DNA of 58,605 nt from the NCBI GenBank assembly GCA_016215465.1, contig JACRJT010000001.1:1-58605 (forward strand). The letters run 5' to 3'. Below the pieces are notes generated by a model. That model did no database searches. It was not told the origin of the DNA and was given only the letters and a program-made list of their open reading frames with translations. This stretch comes from Nitrososphaerota archaeon. Its GTDB lineage: Archaea > Thermoproteota > Nitrososphaeria > Nitrososphaerales > Nitrosopumilaceae. Made by a program: the position numbers and the translations under genes. Below, piece after piece: positions 1 to 7,986 of this stretch (the first letter of the stretch is position 1; each line of letters opens with the position of its first letter).

Positions 1-1
1 G

Positions 2-307
2 AAGGTTCTTTGCATGTTCTTTTGGAATGGTAATTGACGTCACAAAATACGGCATTCCTTTGTAGCTTCGTGTGCGTATTTTCATCACTCGGATTTGTAC
101 GAATTCTGGAATTATTTGCGGGCAGAGAACAAGGCCTGTCTTTGTCTGTCCTGCAAATAAAATCTGCTTGTCCTTTAGCCCGAGATACGATGAAATTTTG
201 TTTGGAATCGTTAGGCGGAATTTGTAGTGGAATTGAGGCTTTCCCGCAACGTCTTTGGATTTTGTTAGGAATTCTTGAAGAACAGTCATGTCTTGAGTTC
301 TCAACAT
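2..307 (-). CDS. Partial gene of unknown function, cut by the left edge
   Basis: An open frame of 102 codons runs from an ATG at 307 down to base 2 with no stop, so its C-terminus lies outside the window. The translation is balanced and basic (residues 28-33 read HYKFRL), unlike the Phe/Cys/Leu-rich translation of the opposite strand, which supports this strand as coding. The stretch FRLTIPNKISSYLGLK (about 31-46) followed by a hydrophobic beta-like segment loosely resembles AbrB/SpoVT-type DNA-binding folds, but I do not recognise the family. An A/T-rich box near 337-347 could be its promoter. It lies on the side of the integrase away from the tRNA, so it is probably element cargo. Confidence 0.55.
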   Translation of the reverse strand, partial: MLRTQDMTVLQEFLTKSKDVAGKPQFHYKFRLTIPNKISSYLGLKDKQILFAGQTKTGLVLCPQIIPEFVQIRVMKIRTRSYKGMPYFVTSITIPKEHAKNL

Positions 308-1208
308 GTCTTCCTTTAAGATGGGGTTTGGCCGTAGAATTTTAGGTCTTTTAATGCCCGAGTCTTCTTTTGAAGTTCTGAGCTAAGGTGTTTGAACTGG
401 CACACATAGGTATTGGTTGTTACAAATTCCCACAATCAGTTACATCACATATGCCAGTCTCGTTGATACGTATTGAATCAAGTTGCTGCCAAGTGAATTT
501 TTGGTGGGAATGTTGTTGTCACAAAAAAATTACTGTCTTATTAATTTGAAATGTTGTAGATTTGTTGAATGTTTTTTCAAGGCAAAAGCATGACGGAATT
601 TTGAAAGGTATTACGGATTTTTGTCATGTTTTGTATTTTTTGCCAGAAGGGATTCTAAAATTGGTGTCATACTATGCTTTTGCGTTTTTTTTGGTTTTTT
701 GCCCTTTTGGGGTCTTTGTTTTGTTAAGTACGCATGATCATTACAGAATTATACTAAGTGCTGATTTGCATCGGTTTTTTTGATTTTGAAAAATCACATG
801 TCAAAATTTTGTCATGTTTTGAAGGGAACCTCTTGGGAGTATTTTCCATATGGATGGGAAGATGTTGTGTGGTTAGCTCATCCATGTAACTTTTGGTTTG
901 GCAAACCTGTTTGGCTCTACAGCATCAATACCAAAAAATCAAACCGCAGTAGTTACTGCAAAAAATGTGCCAAATAATCAAACGATAGATCATTTGACAC
1001 ATTTTTCATCAAAGTTTTTTCCAGCTTGCAGGTTGCCTGCGGATGATACGTAGGATGACCTGTCATATATGATGAGAAACGCAGGTAAATTAGCAGGCTG
1101 ATTTACCTGTGCCAAAGAGATTACCGCCCAAACACATACCAAGACAGAGATTTCATCTTTTGACAGTTTGTTCCTTAGTACAAAAGACCATAACATCCTA
1201 TTGTAGAT
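308..1208. other. T-rich stretch with no convincing gene, inside the putative integrated element
   Basis: About 900 bases hold no frame with normal amino-acid composition. Plus-strand frames at 562-783 and 780-977 are Phe/Leu/Cys-rich products of T-runs. On the minus strand a 43-codon frame (754-885, ATG start) has more normal composition but no clear promoter, and I leave it undecided. Short structures are present: a repeated 15-mer TTTTGTCATGTTTTG at 619-633 and 807-821, an inverted repeat GGTTTG/CAAACC at 895-907, a small hairpin GCAGG/CCTGC at 1028-1040, a palindrome TCATATATGA at 1065-1074, and the stem at 1082-1109. The region may be decayed element DNA or hold recombinase-binding or regulatory sites. 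Confidence 0.5.
1082..1109. repeat. Perfect 9-bp inverted repeat upstream of the integrase gene
   Basis: CAGGTAAAT (1082-1090) and ATTTACCTG (1101-1109) are exact reverse complements separated by 10 bases. It lies about 100 bases before the integrase start, where an operator or recombinase arm site would be plausible. No function is shown by the sequence. Confidence 0.5.
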
Positions 1209-2528
1209 TTGATCGGGTCACAAAACAAAGAGCTAATTACATACGAGATTCATAATGATTCCAATGAGGACCCTCCAAAATGCGAGGGATCTGATATGGG
1301 AAAAAGCACAGAACATGAACAGATAATCAACACTGCCAAAAAACAAACAACATCGAAAAAACAACGACTTCTATCCAATCCAGACGTTAACCGGTGGTAT
1401 CAAAACGTTGCAAGGGGAAGCATGATCAATGCTGACGTGCGACTGAGGCGACTGAGAAAGTTCTGCGAGGATCACGACATCACCCCGATGCAGCTAGCCG
1501 AACTCGGGATGAGGGACGTGAGAACCACAACAGACCTTTTGCAAGACCATGTAACACGAATGGAAGAGAATGGATTTGCTCCGCAATACGTCAAAGGTGT
1601 TCTGACTTCGGTAAAATCCTGGTTGCGCCACTTTGATGTGGAAATCAAGCGAAAGATCAAGATCAGGAACATCGACTCGACGCCGACCTTGGAAAATGAA
1701 AGAGTGCCTGAAGGGAACGAGCTTGCAGAGCTGTTCAACAGGGCAAAACTCAGACAGGGAGCAATAATGGCTCTGATAGGAAAAGCAGGTCTAAGACCAG
1801 AAGTTCTCGGGAACTACGACGCGACAGATGGCCTGATGGTAAAGGATTTGCCAGACCTTGCAATAGTGCAGGGGCTAGCAGTCTTCACCAGGACACCGTC
1901 AAGGATAGTGGTAAGGAGAACGCTCTCAAAGGCTCGTCACGAATACTTCACTTTCATATCCGACCTAGGCGGAAAGAGACTTCTCGCATACATGAACCAG
2001 AGGATAATGGAAGGCGATGCACTTGGTCCAGAGTCACCAGTAATTGCGCCAAGCAAACTGACGCGTTATCGTGGAAAGAATGTCGGAAGGAAGTTCATCA
2101 GAACGCTTGTCATAACGAGAGACGTAAGGGAGACGATGAGACCTAGGTTCGAGTGGAGACCGTATGTGCTAAGAGCATTCTTTGACACACAACTTCTAAT
2201 CGCTGAATCTAGAGGAAAAATAGCGCATGACTTTCGTGTCTTCTTTATGGGCCACAAGGGATCCATAGAAGCAAAATACACGACAAACAAGGGAATACTT
2301 CCGAAACTTTTGACAGACGAGATGCGTGATGCATTCAAGAGAAGCGAAGAGTTCCTTGATTTGGAAAAGTCAAGTGAGGATCCACTAGAGAAGCAGAAGG
2401 AAGAAGTAAGGACAAAGATACAGACTATGCAGCCGGACGAGCTCGCAAGTGTGCTAGAGCTTCTCAGTGGTATGGGAGGCGGCAATACAAGCAGCGAGTC
2501 GCAACGGCAGACGAGTCTGAGCAACTGA
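1209..2528 (+). CDS. Tyrosine recombinase / archaeal integrase, C-terminus out of frame
   Basis: A site-specific DNA recombinase that would cut and rejoin att sites. The N-terminal half (about residues 50-160) looks like a SAM-like core-binding domain. Catalytic candidates are Arg196 in GKAGLRPEVLG, Arg322 in RPYVLRAFF (Tyr instead of His at the start of the HxxR box), His349 in FMGHKGS and the nucleophile Tyr357 in EAKYTT; the eight-residue His-Tyr spacing is normal. The TTG at 1209 gives 439 residues; an ATG at 1296 is an alternative. The frame ends in a low-complexity Ser/Gln tail, while a conserved-looking tail continues in another frame (2483-2605). The gene ends 81 bases before the 3' end of a tRNA, the usual place for an integrase after tRNA-targeted insertion. 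Base composition is a little richer in G and C than the DNA to its left. Confidence 0.9.
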   Translation: MIGSQNKELITYEIHNDSNEDPPKCEGSDMGKSTEHEQIINTAKKQTTSKKQRLLSNPDVNRWYQNVARGSMINADVRLRRLRKFCEDHDITPMQLAELGMRDVRTTTDLLQDHVTRMEENGFAPQYVKGVLTSVKSWLRHFDVEIKRKIKIRNIDSTPTLENERVPEGNELAELFNRAKLRQGAIMALIGKAGLRPEVLGNYDATDGLMVKDLPDLAIVQGLAVFTRTPSRIVVRRTLSKARHEYFTFISDLGGKRLLAYMNQRIMEGDALGPESPVIAPSKLTRYRGKNVGRKFIRTLVITRDVRETMRPRFEWRPYVLRAFFDTQLLIAESRGKIAHDFRVFFMGHKGSIEAKYTTNKGILPKLLTDEMRDAFKRSEEFLDLEKSSEDPLEKQKEEVRTKIQTMQPDELASVLELLSGMGGGNTSSESQRQTSLSN

Positions 2529-2605
2529 TTGCGGAAGGATGGCAATTCATAGGAGTTCTTCCAAACGGTAAGGTCGTCCTAAAACAGGGCCCGATCATTA
2601 AGTAA
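2483..2605 (+). pseudogene. Displaced C-terminal tail of the integrase (-1 frame)
   Basis: In the -1 frame relative to the integrase an open stretch runs past its stop to a TAA at 2603-2605. It encodes SEQLIAEGWQFIGVLPNGKVV and a short basic tail. A GW-x-x-(2-3)-LPNGKVV ending is, from memory, common at the C-terminus of thaumarchaeal integrases, so this looks like the original end of the protein. The -1 frame is also open upstream across the join, so a single indel or a programmed slip anywhere near 2440-2483 would fuse the two. No classical slippery heptamer is visible. The tail ends three bases before the tRNA. Confidence 0.6.
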
Positions 2606-2608
2606 GAG

Positions 2609-2682
2609 TGGGCCCAAAGGGCTTCGATCCCTTGGCTCACCGGTTATGAGCCGGTTACTCTACCAAGCTGAGTTATGGGCCC
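2609..2682 (-). tRNA. tRNA with CAU anticodon (elongator Met or Ile2), probable integration target
   Basis: A 74-base cloverleaf folds with a seven-pair acceptor stem (GGGCCCA/TGGGCCC), D-stem ACTC/GAGT, anticodon stem ACCGG/CCGGT around CTCATAA (anticodon CAU), and T-stem AAGGG/CCCTT. G1-C72 and the lack of three G-C pairs at 29-31 argue against the initiator. Whether it is elongator Met or the Ile2 tRNA modified at C34 cannot be decided here. The T-loop reads ATCGAAG instead of the usual TTCRAAT, an odd A54/G60 pair. Its 3' end faces the integrase gene. Confidence 0.92.
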
Positions 2683-2721
2683 CAAAAAACAGATTGCTTT
2701 TCACTATAAATGTTATAGAGC

Positions 2722-3360
2722 TTAGCAGTAGTTTTCGTAACAACTGTCAAGCAGATGATTTTGTGCAGACAGTGATTTTTCTGCCACCAGGAGTAGTTCG
2801 TCGTGTTTTTCTTCTGGTATGGCATTGATGATGTTTCTCCAAGTTGCCGCATGTCGTATGTCTGCCTCCATGTGGAGTCTAAAGTACTCGGTTGCCTCGC
2901 TTGCAGTGATGTTGTAGAATTTTTCCAATCCATCTAGTTTTGTGAGGCTTATTTTTGGGATTTCTTTTTCAAATGCATACATTGCCACTGCACCGCTTTC
3001 CAGATTTGTGATTAATTGGGATAGTTCATACACTGCCTGGTTTGTTTTCGCCAGACCAGAATAGTTTACAATTTCGGCATCATTAACGCCCAGAGATACT
3101 GCAAAGTTTATCCACGGTTTGAGGTGTTCTGCCTCTTCTGCCTGGTTTTCTTTGATTTCAGTGATTAGTGACTCTGGGGCAAAGGATGCGATTGTCTCGA
3201 CAAAGCCAGGGACTGCCTTTACCATTTGAAAGTATTCTTTGGAATAGCCGGCAAGTGAGTCAATTGAGAGCTTTCCTTCGCTCCACATTTGGTAAAACGG
3301 GTGTTTTAACAAGCTTTTTTCTTCTATGATATTGTCAATTCTTTTTGAAAGCGAGTTCAT
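2722..3360 (-). CDS. CADD-like TenA/PqqC-fold protein, putative folate (p-aminobenzoate) enzyme
   Basis: A 212-residue all-helical protein of the heme-oxygenase-like fold, related to chlamydial CADD and its homologues in ammonia oxidisers, which supply p-aminobenzoate for folate without the PabABC route. Visible signatures are HPFYQMW (20-26), tyrosines 23, 39 and 43, Glu131, and His163-x3-Asp167-x2-His170. The last spacing matches the metal ligands reported for CADD, with a Glu 32 residues earlier. Chlamydial CADD sacrifices its own tyrosine as the source of the ring; whether that holds here is inference. A TATA-like box near 3381-3392 lies 21-32 bases upstream of the ATG. The gene stands alone between two tRNAs. 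Confidence 0.8.
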   Translation of the reverse strand: MNSLSKRIDNIIEEKSLLKHPFYQMWSEGKLSIDSLAGYSKEYFQMVKAVPGFVETIASFAPESLITEIKENQAEEAEHLKPWINFAVSLGVNDAEIVNYSGLAKTNQAVYELSQLITNLESGAVAMYAFEKEIPKISLTKLDGLEKFYNITASEATEYFRLHMEADIRHAATWRNIINAIPEEKHDELLLVAEKSLSAQNHLLDSCYENYC

Positions 3361-3439
3361 AGTGGTATGATATTCTGCCGATAAAAAAATCTTTCATGTT
3401 CAAAACGATTTTAAGGACTTGATACGGCGATGCAAACGG

Positions 3440-3531
3440 GCTCCTGTGGTGTAGTCCGGTCAAGCATGTCGCCCTTTCAAGGCGGAGATCCCGGGTCCAA
3501 ATTCTACGTGATGGAAATCCCGGCGGGAGCA
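3440..3531 (+). tRNA. tRNA-Glu (UUC) with a 16-base intron in the T-loop
   Basis: Acceptor GCTCCTG/CGGGAGC, anticodon stem TCGCC/GGCGG around CTTTCAA (anticodon UUC) and T-stem CCGGG/CCCGG are intact. The T-loop is 23 bases (3496-3518) instead of 7, so a 16-base intron is needed for a normal 76-base tRNA. Because AAAT flanks it on both sides, the exact ends are ambiguous (3499-3514 through 3503-3518). Non-canonical introns at such positions are known in Thaumarchaeota and are removed by the tRNA splicing endonuclease. The spliced loop would be TCCAAAT, with C instead of U at position 55, which is unusual. Confidence 0.92.
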
Positions 3532-3567
3532 CCTACAACTATTAATAATCACAGGTAAGAGGAAAAC

Positions 3568-4431
3568 TTGAGCAGTTTTTTGGATCGAAAAAATCTGAAA
3601 ATAAATCCATTATTTGAGACGTATAAGGAGTATATTACAAGAATTGATCATGCACTCGAGTCAGAGCTTGCACTGTATTCACAGTCCGAGTTTATGCAGC
3701 CACTCAAATATGCAATTGATGGCGGCAAGAGAATTAGGCCGCTGATTTTGCTTCTTTCTGCAGAATGCGTGGGAAAAATCGACGAGCGCGCATATATTGC
3801 AGGATGTGCAGTTGAATTTTTGCACACAGAGTCAGTCATACATGATGACATTATCGATAATGAGACCTCAAGGCGCTACAAGGATCCTTTCCACATCAAA
3901 TACGGATACAACACCAGCATTTTGACTGGTGATTTCGTCTTGGGATTAATACTCAACATCTCATCTAGGCTAAACGACCCACGGGTCACAAAGGATTTGG
4001 CAAACACCGCAATGCTGATGAGCGAAGGCGAGGTGATCGAGACCAGGCTTGAGACAAGTGAGGACGTGACATTTGACGATTACCTCAAGGTCATAGAATA
4101 CAAGACTGCAGTTGCCTTTGAAACCGCGGCAAGGCTTGGCGCAATAATTGGGGGCGGAAACGAAGAACAGATAATGGCATTATCGGAATATGGAAAAAAC
4201 ATCGGCATCGCGTATCAAATCAGAGATGATCTGATAGACTGGAAAAACGAAGACAAACTGTTCAACCTGCTTGTGAAAAAGAGTGCAGACCCCCGTGATG
4301 TTTTCAACCACATGGAAAAGCTTCTAAAGGATTATGCTGGTAAGGCAAATGCAAGCTTGCGAAAAATTTCAGAGAGCAACGCAAAATCGCATTTAGAGTT
4401 CTTGCTTAAATTTACTACCCTGAAGGCGTAA
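3568..4431 (+). CDS. Polyprenyl (geranylgeranyl/farnesyl) diphosphate synthase
   Basis: Condenses isopentenyl diphosphate with allylic diphosphates to make the isoprenoid chains of archaeal ether lipids. The 287-residue length is normal. It shows GGKRIRP (52-58), the first Asp-rich motif DDIID (93-97) and the second DDLID (220-224). Residues just before the first motif are small (Glu89-Ser-Val), so no aromatic pair forces a C15 product; C20 is likely but not proven. The start is TTG at 3568, with a TATA-like stretch around 3538-3550. The 3' end overlaps the convergent nuoN by 17 bases. Confidence 0.93.
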   Translation: MSSFLDRKNLKINPLFETYKEYITRIDHALESELALYSQSEFMQPLKYAIDGGKRIRPLILLLSAECVGKIDERAYIAGCAVEFLHTESVIHDDIIDNETSRRYKDPFHIKYGYNTSILTGDFVLGLILNISSRLNDPRVTKDLANTAMLMSEGEVIETRLETSEDVTFDDYLKVIEYKTAVAFETAARLGAIIGGGNEEQIMALSEYGKNIGIAYQIRDDLIDWKNEDKLFNLLVKKSADPRDVFNHMEKLLKDYAGKANASLRKISESNAKSHLEFLLKFTTLKA

Positions 4432-5902
4432 TCATAGCGCTGAGCGAAGGCACCGCAGTCTTTGTAAAGTCAATTATTGGATCCGGATACACTCCTATTC
4501 CAACTAGGAAGATTATGGAGAATATCATTACTGCAATTATGGATTTTGGCTCTGCGATTCTCTTTTCTGTCTCTCCTTCAAAGTACATCTTACGAATTAT
4601 CCAACCATAGTAAGCAAGAGACAGTGCGCTGTTTAGTACGCCGGCTATTGCAAGCCATGGAGCCCAAGACGGTACGCCAGTGTCAAGTGCTGCGCCAAAT
4701 AGCATAAGCTTGCTCCAGAATCCGCTAGTTGGCGGAACGCCTGCCAGTGCAAGGAGAGATACCACAAGACCAATTGATATGATTGGCATTTTCCTGCCAA
4801 GTCCCTTTAGCTTATCGATGTTTGTTATGCCAAGTGCCACTACGATTCCGGCAATTGCGATAAATGCCGCACCCTTCATGACAGCATGATTTAGAATATG
4901 AAATAGCGAGCCTTGGATTCCAAGTACTGTAAACGGTGCAACTGCCAACCCTATGAGAATGTACCCTGCGTGTCCAATGCTTGAATATGCAAGCATTCTT
5001 GAAATGTTCTTTTGCATGATTGCCGCAATGTTGCCAACAGTCATTGTCATTACGGCAATTACTGCAAGCGCAAACGTCCAGTCCAGATTCAACGCTATAG
5101 TGCCCATTATTATAACTCGGAGCGCCGCTGCAAATCCGGCCTTTTTGGTCCCTGCCGCAAGCAGTGCAGTTATGGTAGGCGGGGCACCCTCATAGGTGTC
5201 TGGAAGCCACATGTGGAATGGAACTAGTCCCATCTTGAATCCAAATCCTGCAATGAACATGCCGACAGCAAGTATTGCAAGAGGCATCATATGCGGGTCC
5301 AGAGTTGCAAGACCGGCTATCACCACGCCGATGTTTGTAGAGCCAGTCAGTCCATAGACAAGTGAAATTCCGTAAACTATGATTGCAGACGACAGTGCGC
5401 CAAACAAAAAGTACTTGAGGGCAGCTTCGTTTGAGCTTGGATTCTTTTTCATGAATCCTGCAAGTACGTATGTCGGGATGCTCATGAGCTCCCATGCGAC
5501 AAATAACATTACCAAGTCGGTGGAATATGCCACAAGCACCATTCCGATTGTTGATAAGAGTATCAGAGAATAGTAAACTGCGGGATGTGATTGTCCCCGC
5601 ATGAAGTTAAACGAGCCGACAGTTGTCATTATAGACACAATAAGCATTGCAATTGCAAACAGTGCACTAAACGAGTCGTTTGCAAGTACGTCGCCTGAAA
5701 ACAGCGCAGACTGTGGGATTTGGTTTGTGAATACCTCGTATACCACGTAGCCTATTGAGGCAATCAGCGCGCCAAATGCGATTGCCCCATAAAGTGACGA
5801 TGAGCCTTTTTCTTTTCTCAGTATGCTAATTACCGGAAGAATCATTCCGATTGTTCCAAGTATCGCTATTAGGATTACTGGTGGAGAAGTTATTTCGATC
5901 AT
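4415..5902 (-). CDS. nuoN: Complex I membrane subunit N
   Basis: A 495-residue polytopic antiporter-like subunit of the proton-pumping respiratory complex I, in the cytoplasmic membrane. It shows the family signatures: a glutamate in FVAWELMSIPTY, the lysine-bearing stretch FKMGLVPFHMWLPD, and GTKKAGF further on. Length matches NuoN. It is the last gene of the nuo operon, 10 bases after nuoL, and its end overlaps the convergent polyprenyl synthase gene. Confidence 0.96.
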   Translation of the reverse strand: MIEITSPPVILIAILGTIGMILPVISILRKEKGSSSLYGAIAFGALIASIGYVVYEVFTNQIPQSALFSGDVLANDSFSALFAIAMLIVSIMTTVGSFNFMRGQSHPAVYYSLILLSTIGMVLVAYSTDLVMLFVAWELMSIPTYVLAGFMKKNPSSNEAALKYFLFGALSSAIIVYGISLVYGLTGSTNIGVVIAGLATLDPHMMPLAILAVGMFIAGFGFKMGLVPFHMWLPDTYEGAPPTITALLAAGTKKAGFAAALRVIIMGTIALNLDWTFALAVIAVMTMTVGNIAAIMQKNISRMLAYSSIGHAGYILIGLAVAPFTVLGIQGSLFHILNHAVMKGAAFIAIAGIVVALGITNIDKLKGLGRKMPIISIGLVVSLLALAGVPPTSGFWSKLMLFGAALDTGVPSWAPWLAIAGVLNSALSLAYYGWIIRKMYFEGETEKRIAEPKSIIAVMIFSIIFLVGIGVYPDPIIDFTKTAVPSLSAMITPSG

Positions 5903-5912
5903 GCCATGTCTC

Positions 5913-7985
5913 CTAAATGAACAAAAACAGGACTACGAAAAGTATTCCAGCTCCAAATACGTAAAGATATGATTGTGCAACACCGGTCTGCGTCTTTTGT
6001 ACTACTTTGGCACTCCAGCCAACTGCGCGCTCCATTCCCATGTTCATGCCGGCGTCAATTGCGGTTTTCTCAAAGTATCTCCAGACTCCTCTTGCTATCC
6101 AAAGCGGCGCTACAACAAAGCACCAGTATACCATGGCATTGAGGTACCATCTGTTTAGGATCACCTTGTGAATAGAGTAAAAGAAAATGTTAGAGTTTAC
6201 AAATTTTACTGGGTCGACAAACCTTCCGATATAGAAGACATACCCAAGGCCCGCCCCTATTGCAAACGCTGCAAGCGATGCGCCAAGTGCAACAGGGTTG
6301 ATTCCCTCAAGGAACGGAATCTCCATGCCTCCCTCCACTGTCACGTGCGCAGACTCGATGTGGAACGTATTTTCAAGATATTCTGTGAACAGTTCGTGAA
6401 TCCCATTTTCTGCTGTTAGTCCAATTACGCCAATGCCGATTGTTAATGCTGCAAGTATTCCGTATGGTACCCACATCGACATTGGTGCCTCGTGGATGTG
6501 GTGTCCTTCTTTTTCCATGTGTTCAAGATGCTTGCTCTTGTCTCCAAAGAAGACCATGCCGATCATTCTTATGGTATAGAAGGCAGTGATTACTGCGGTA
6601 AGTACCGCTATTGCAAATAATGGTATTGCCCACTCGCTTCCGGATTCGTACACTGCTGCAAATATTGCGTCCTTGCTCCAAAATCCAGTTGTGATAAATG
6701 GTGCGCCCATCAGGCCAAGTCCTGCTGCCCACATGAATGCGTATGTCTTTTTCATGTGTTTGCGCAAGCCGCCCATGTCAGTCATGAACCTAGATCCAAC
6801 AACATGGAGCAATGATCCTGCCGCCATGAACAATGAAGCCTTAAACATTGCATGCGAAATCAAGTGGAAGAATCCTGCAGTATATCCGTCAACAAACTGC
6901 TTGGACAGTCCTGCCACTCCGAGTGCCATCATCATGTAGCCAATCTGGGAGCCAGTTGAATACGCAAGTACTTTTTTGATTTCAGGGTTTACCATTCCCT
7001 GTGTTGCTAGTAGTATTGCAGTTATTGCACCAACCCAAGCTATTACCATAAAGAACTGGTCCAGTGCAAATCCTGCTGCTGCCAGCGCAAAGAACAACGG
7101 CCCAAGTCTTGCAACTAGGAACACTCCTGCCTTTACCATTGTTGCCGCGTGAATGAGTGCAGATACTGCAGTTGGTCCAGTCATTGCCTCAAGCAGCCAT
7201 TCGTTTAGCGGGAACTGGGCTGACTTGCCAATGGCACCACCAAAGAGCAGCACCGCTGCAGGTACAAGCAATCCTTGCGCCTGCATGGAGGTTGCCCAGG
7301 CAGTGTCGTGCATTAATTCTCTAAATCCAAATGTTCCTGCAAATGCAAATATCAAAAACATGCCAGATAGCATCATTATATCTCCCACTTTGGTCATGAT
7401 GAACGCCTTCATTCCTGCATGCGTTGGGGAATAGTAGTCCATCAACCCAAGTACCTTCTTTCCAGGAACACCGACGTGGTCTTTGGCCTTGTCACGATAC
7501 CAGAACCCGATAAGGGCGTATGACGCAAGACCTACTCCCTCCCATCCAAAGAACATCATGAGTAAGTTGTCTGAAAGTACAATGATTTGCATTGAGCCGA
7601 TAAAGAACATCATCCAGAACCAGAATCGGACTATGTCCTTGTCTCCTTTCATGTAGCCGGTGCTATACACTATAATCAAAAATGCAATCCAGCCGACAAC
7701 GTTCGCCATCATTACTGCAAGTGGATCAGCTAAGACTCCTGCCTTGATGCCGATTGACGAAATCCAATTTACTTGGTTATGGACCTCGTATGATTCCAGT
7801 GCACCTGGAAGTAGTGATGCCGCACAAAGTGCGCTAGCCAGTGCAAATGCTATTGCCACCCAGCCAGTTGCCCTCTGGGAGACCTTGCCCACTGCAGGCA
7901 GTATCAGTGCTGCGACAAAAGGCAGTATCCATATTGCCCACGCATTCAGTCCAGAATCAAATGAGAGTCCAGGCAACAGTTCCAT
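5913..7985 (-). CDS. nuoL: Complex I membrane subunit L
   Basis: A roughly 690-residue antiporter-like subunit with a long C-terminal tail after the core helices, as expected for NuoL with its lateral helix. Visible motifs are FFGWEGVGLASY (key Glu in helix 5), KSAQFPLNEWLLEAM and TMVKAGVFL. I prefer the ATG at 7985, one base after the nuoM stop; a GTG at 7994 overlapping nuoM would add three residues. It translocates protons together with NuoM and NuoN and is positioned between them in the operon. Confidence 0.96.
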   Translation of the reverse strand: MELLPGLSFDSGLNAWAIWILPFVAALILPAVGKVSQRATGWVAIAFALASALCAASLLPGALESYEVHNQVNWISSIGIKAGVLADPLAVMMANVVGWIAFLIIVYSTGYMKGDKDIVRFWFWMMFFIGSMQIIVLSDNLLMMFFGWEGVGLASYALIGFWYRDKAKDHVGVPGKKVLGLMDYYSPTHAGMKAFIMTKVGDIMMLSGMFLIFAFAGTFGFRELMHDTAWATSMQAQGLLVPAAVLLFGGAIGKSAQFPLNEWLLEAMTGPTAVSALIHAATMVKAGVFLVARLGPLFFALAAAGFALDQFFMVIAWVGAITAILLATQGMVNPEIKKVLAYSTGSQIGYMMMALGVAGLSKQFVDGYTAGFFHLISHAMFKASLFMAAGSLLHVVGSRFMTDMGGLRKHMKKTYAFMWAAGLGLMGAPFITTGFWSKDAIFAAVYESGSEWAIPLFAIAVLTAVITAFYTIRMIGMVFFGDKSKHLEHMEKEGHHIHEAPMSMWVPYGILAALTIGIGVIGLTAENGIHELFTEYLENTFHIESAHVTVEGGMEIPFLEGINPVALGASLAAFAIGAGLGYVFYIGRFVDPVKFVNSNIFFYSIHKVILNRWYLNAMVYWCFVVAPLWIARGVWRYFEKTAIDAGMNMGMERAVGWSAKVVQKTQTGVAQSYLYVFGAGILFVVLFLFI

Positions 7986-7986
7986 G

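Noticed and set aside
34-345. Open frame on the plus strand (103 codons)
   Set aside because: Its residue mix is that of an antisense frame; the minus strand over the same bases encodes a better protein.
562-977. Two short plus-strand frames
   Set aside because: They are driven by T-runs and rich in Phe, Leu, Cys and Trp, with no start context or promoter.
1069-1101. Possible box C/D guide RNA (ATGATGA then CTGA)
   Set aside because: Only one C and one D box with no internal C'/D' pair; the spacing is too short for an archaeal C/D RNA.
990-1196. Minus-strand frame of 68 codons before the integrase
   Set aside because: It covers the inverted repeats, has no plausible composition or promoter and looks like chance.
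2066-2545. Long frame antisense to the integrase
   Set aside because: The integrase strand carries the catalytic motifs; the other strand is a shadow.
3335-3532. Minus-strand frame of 65 codons
   Set aside because: It runs through the tRNA-Glu gene and the CADD promoter.
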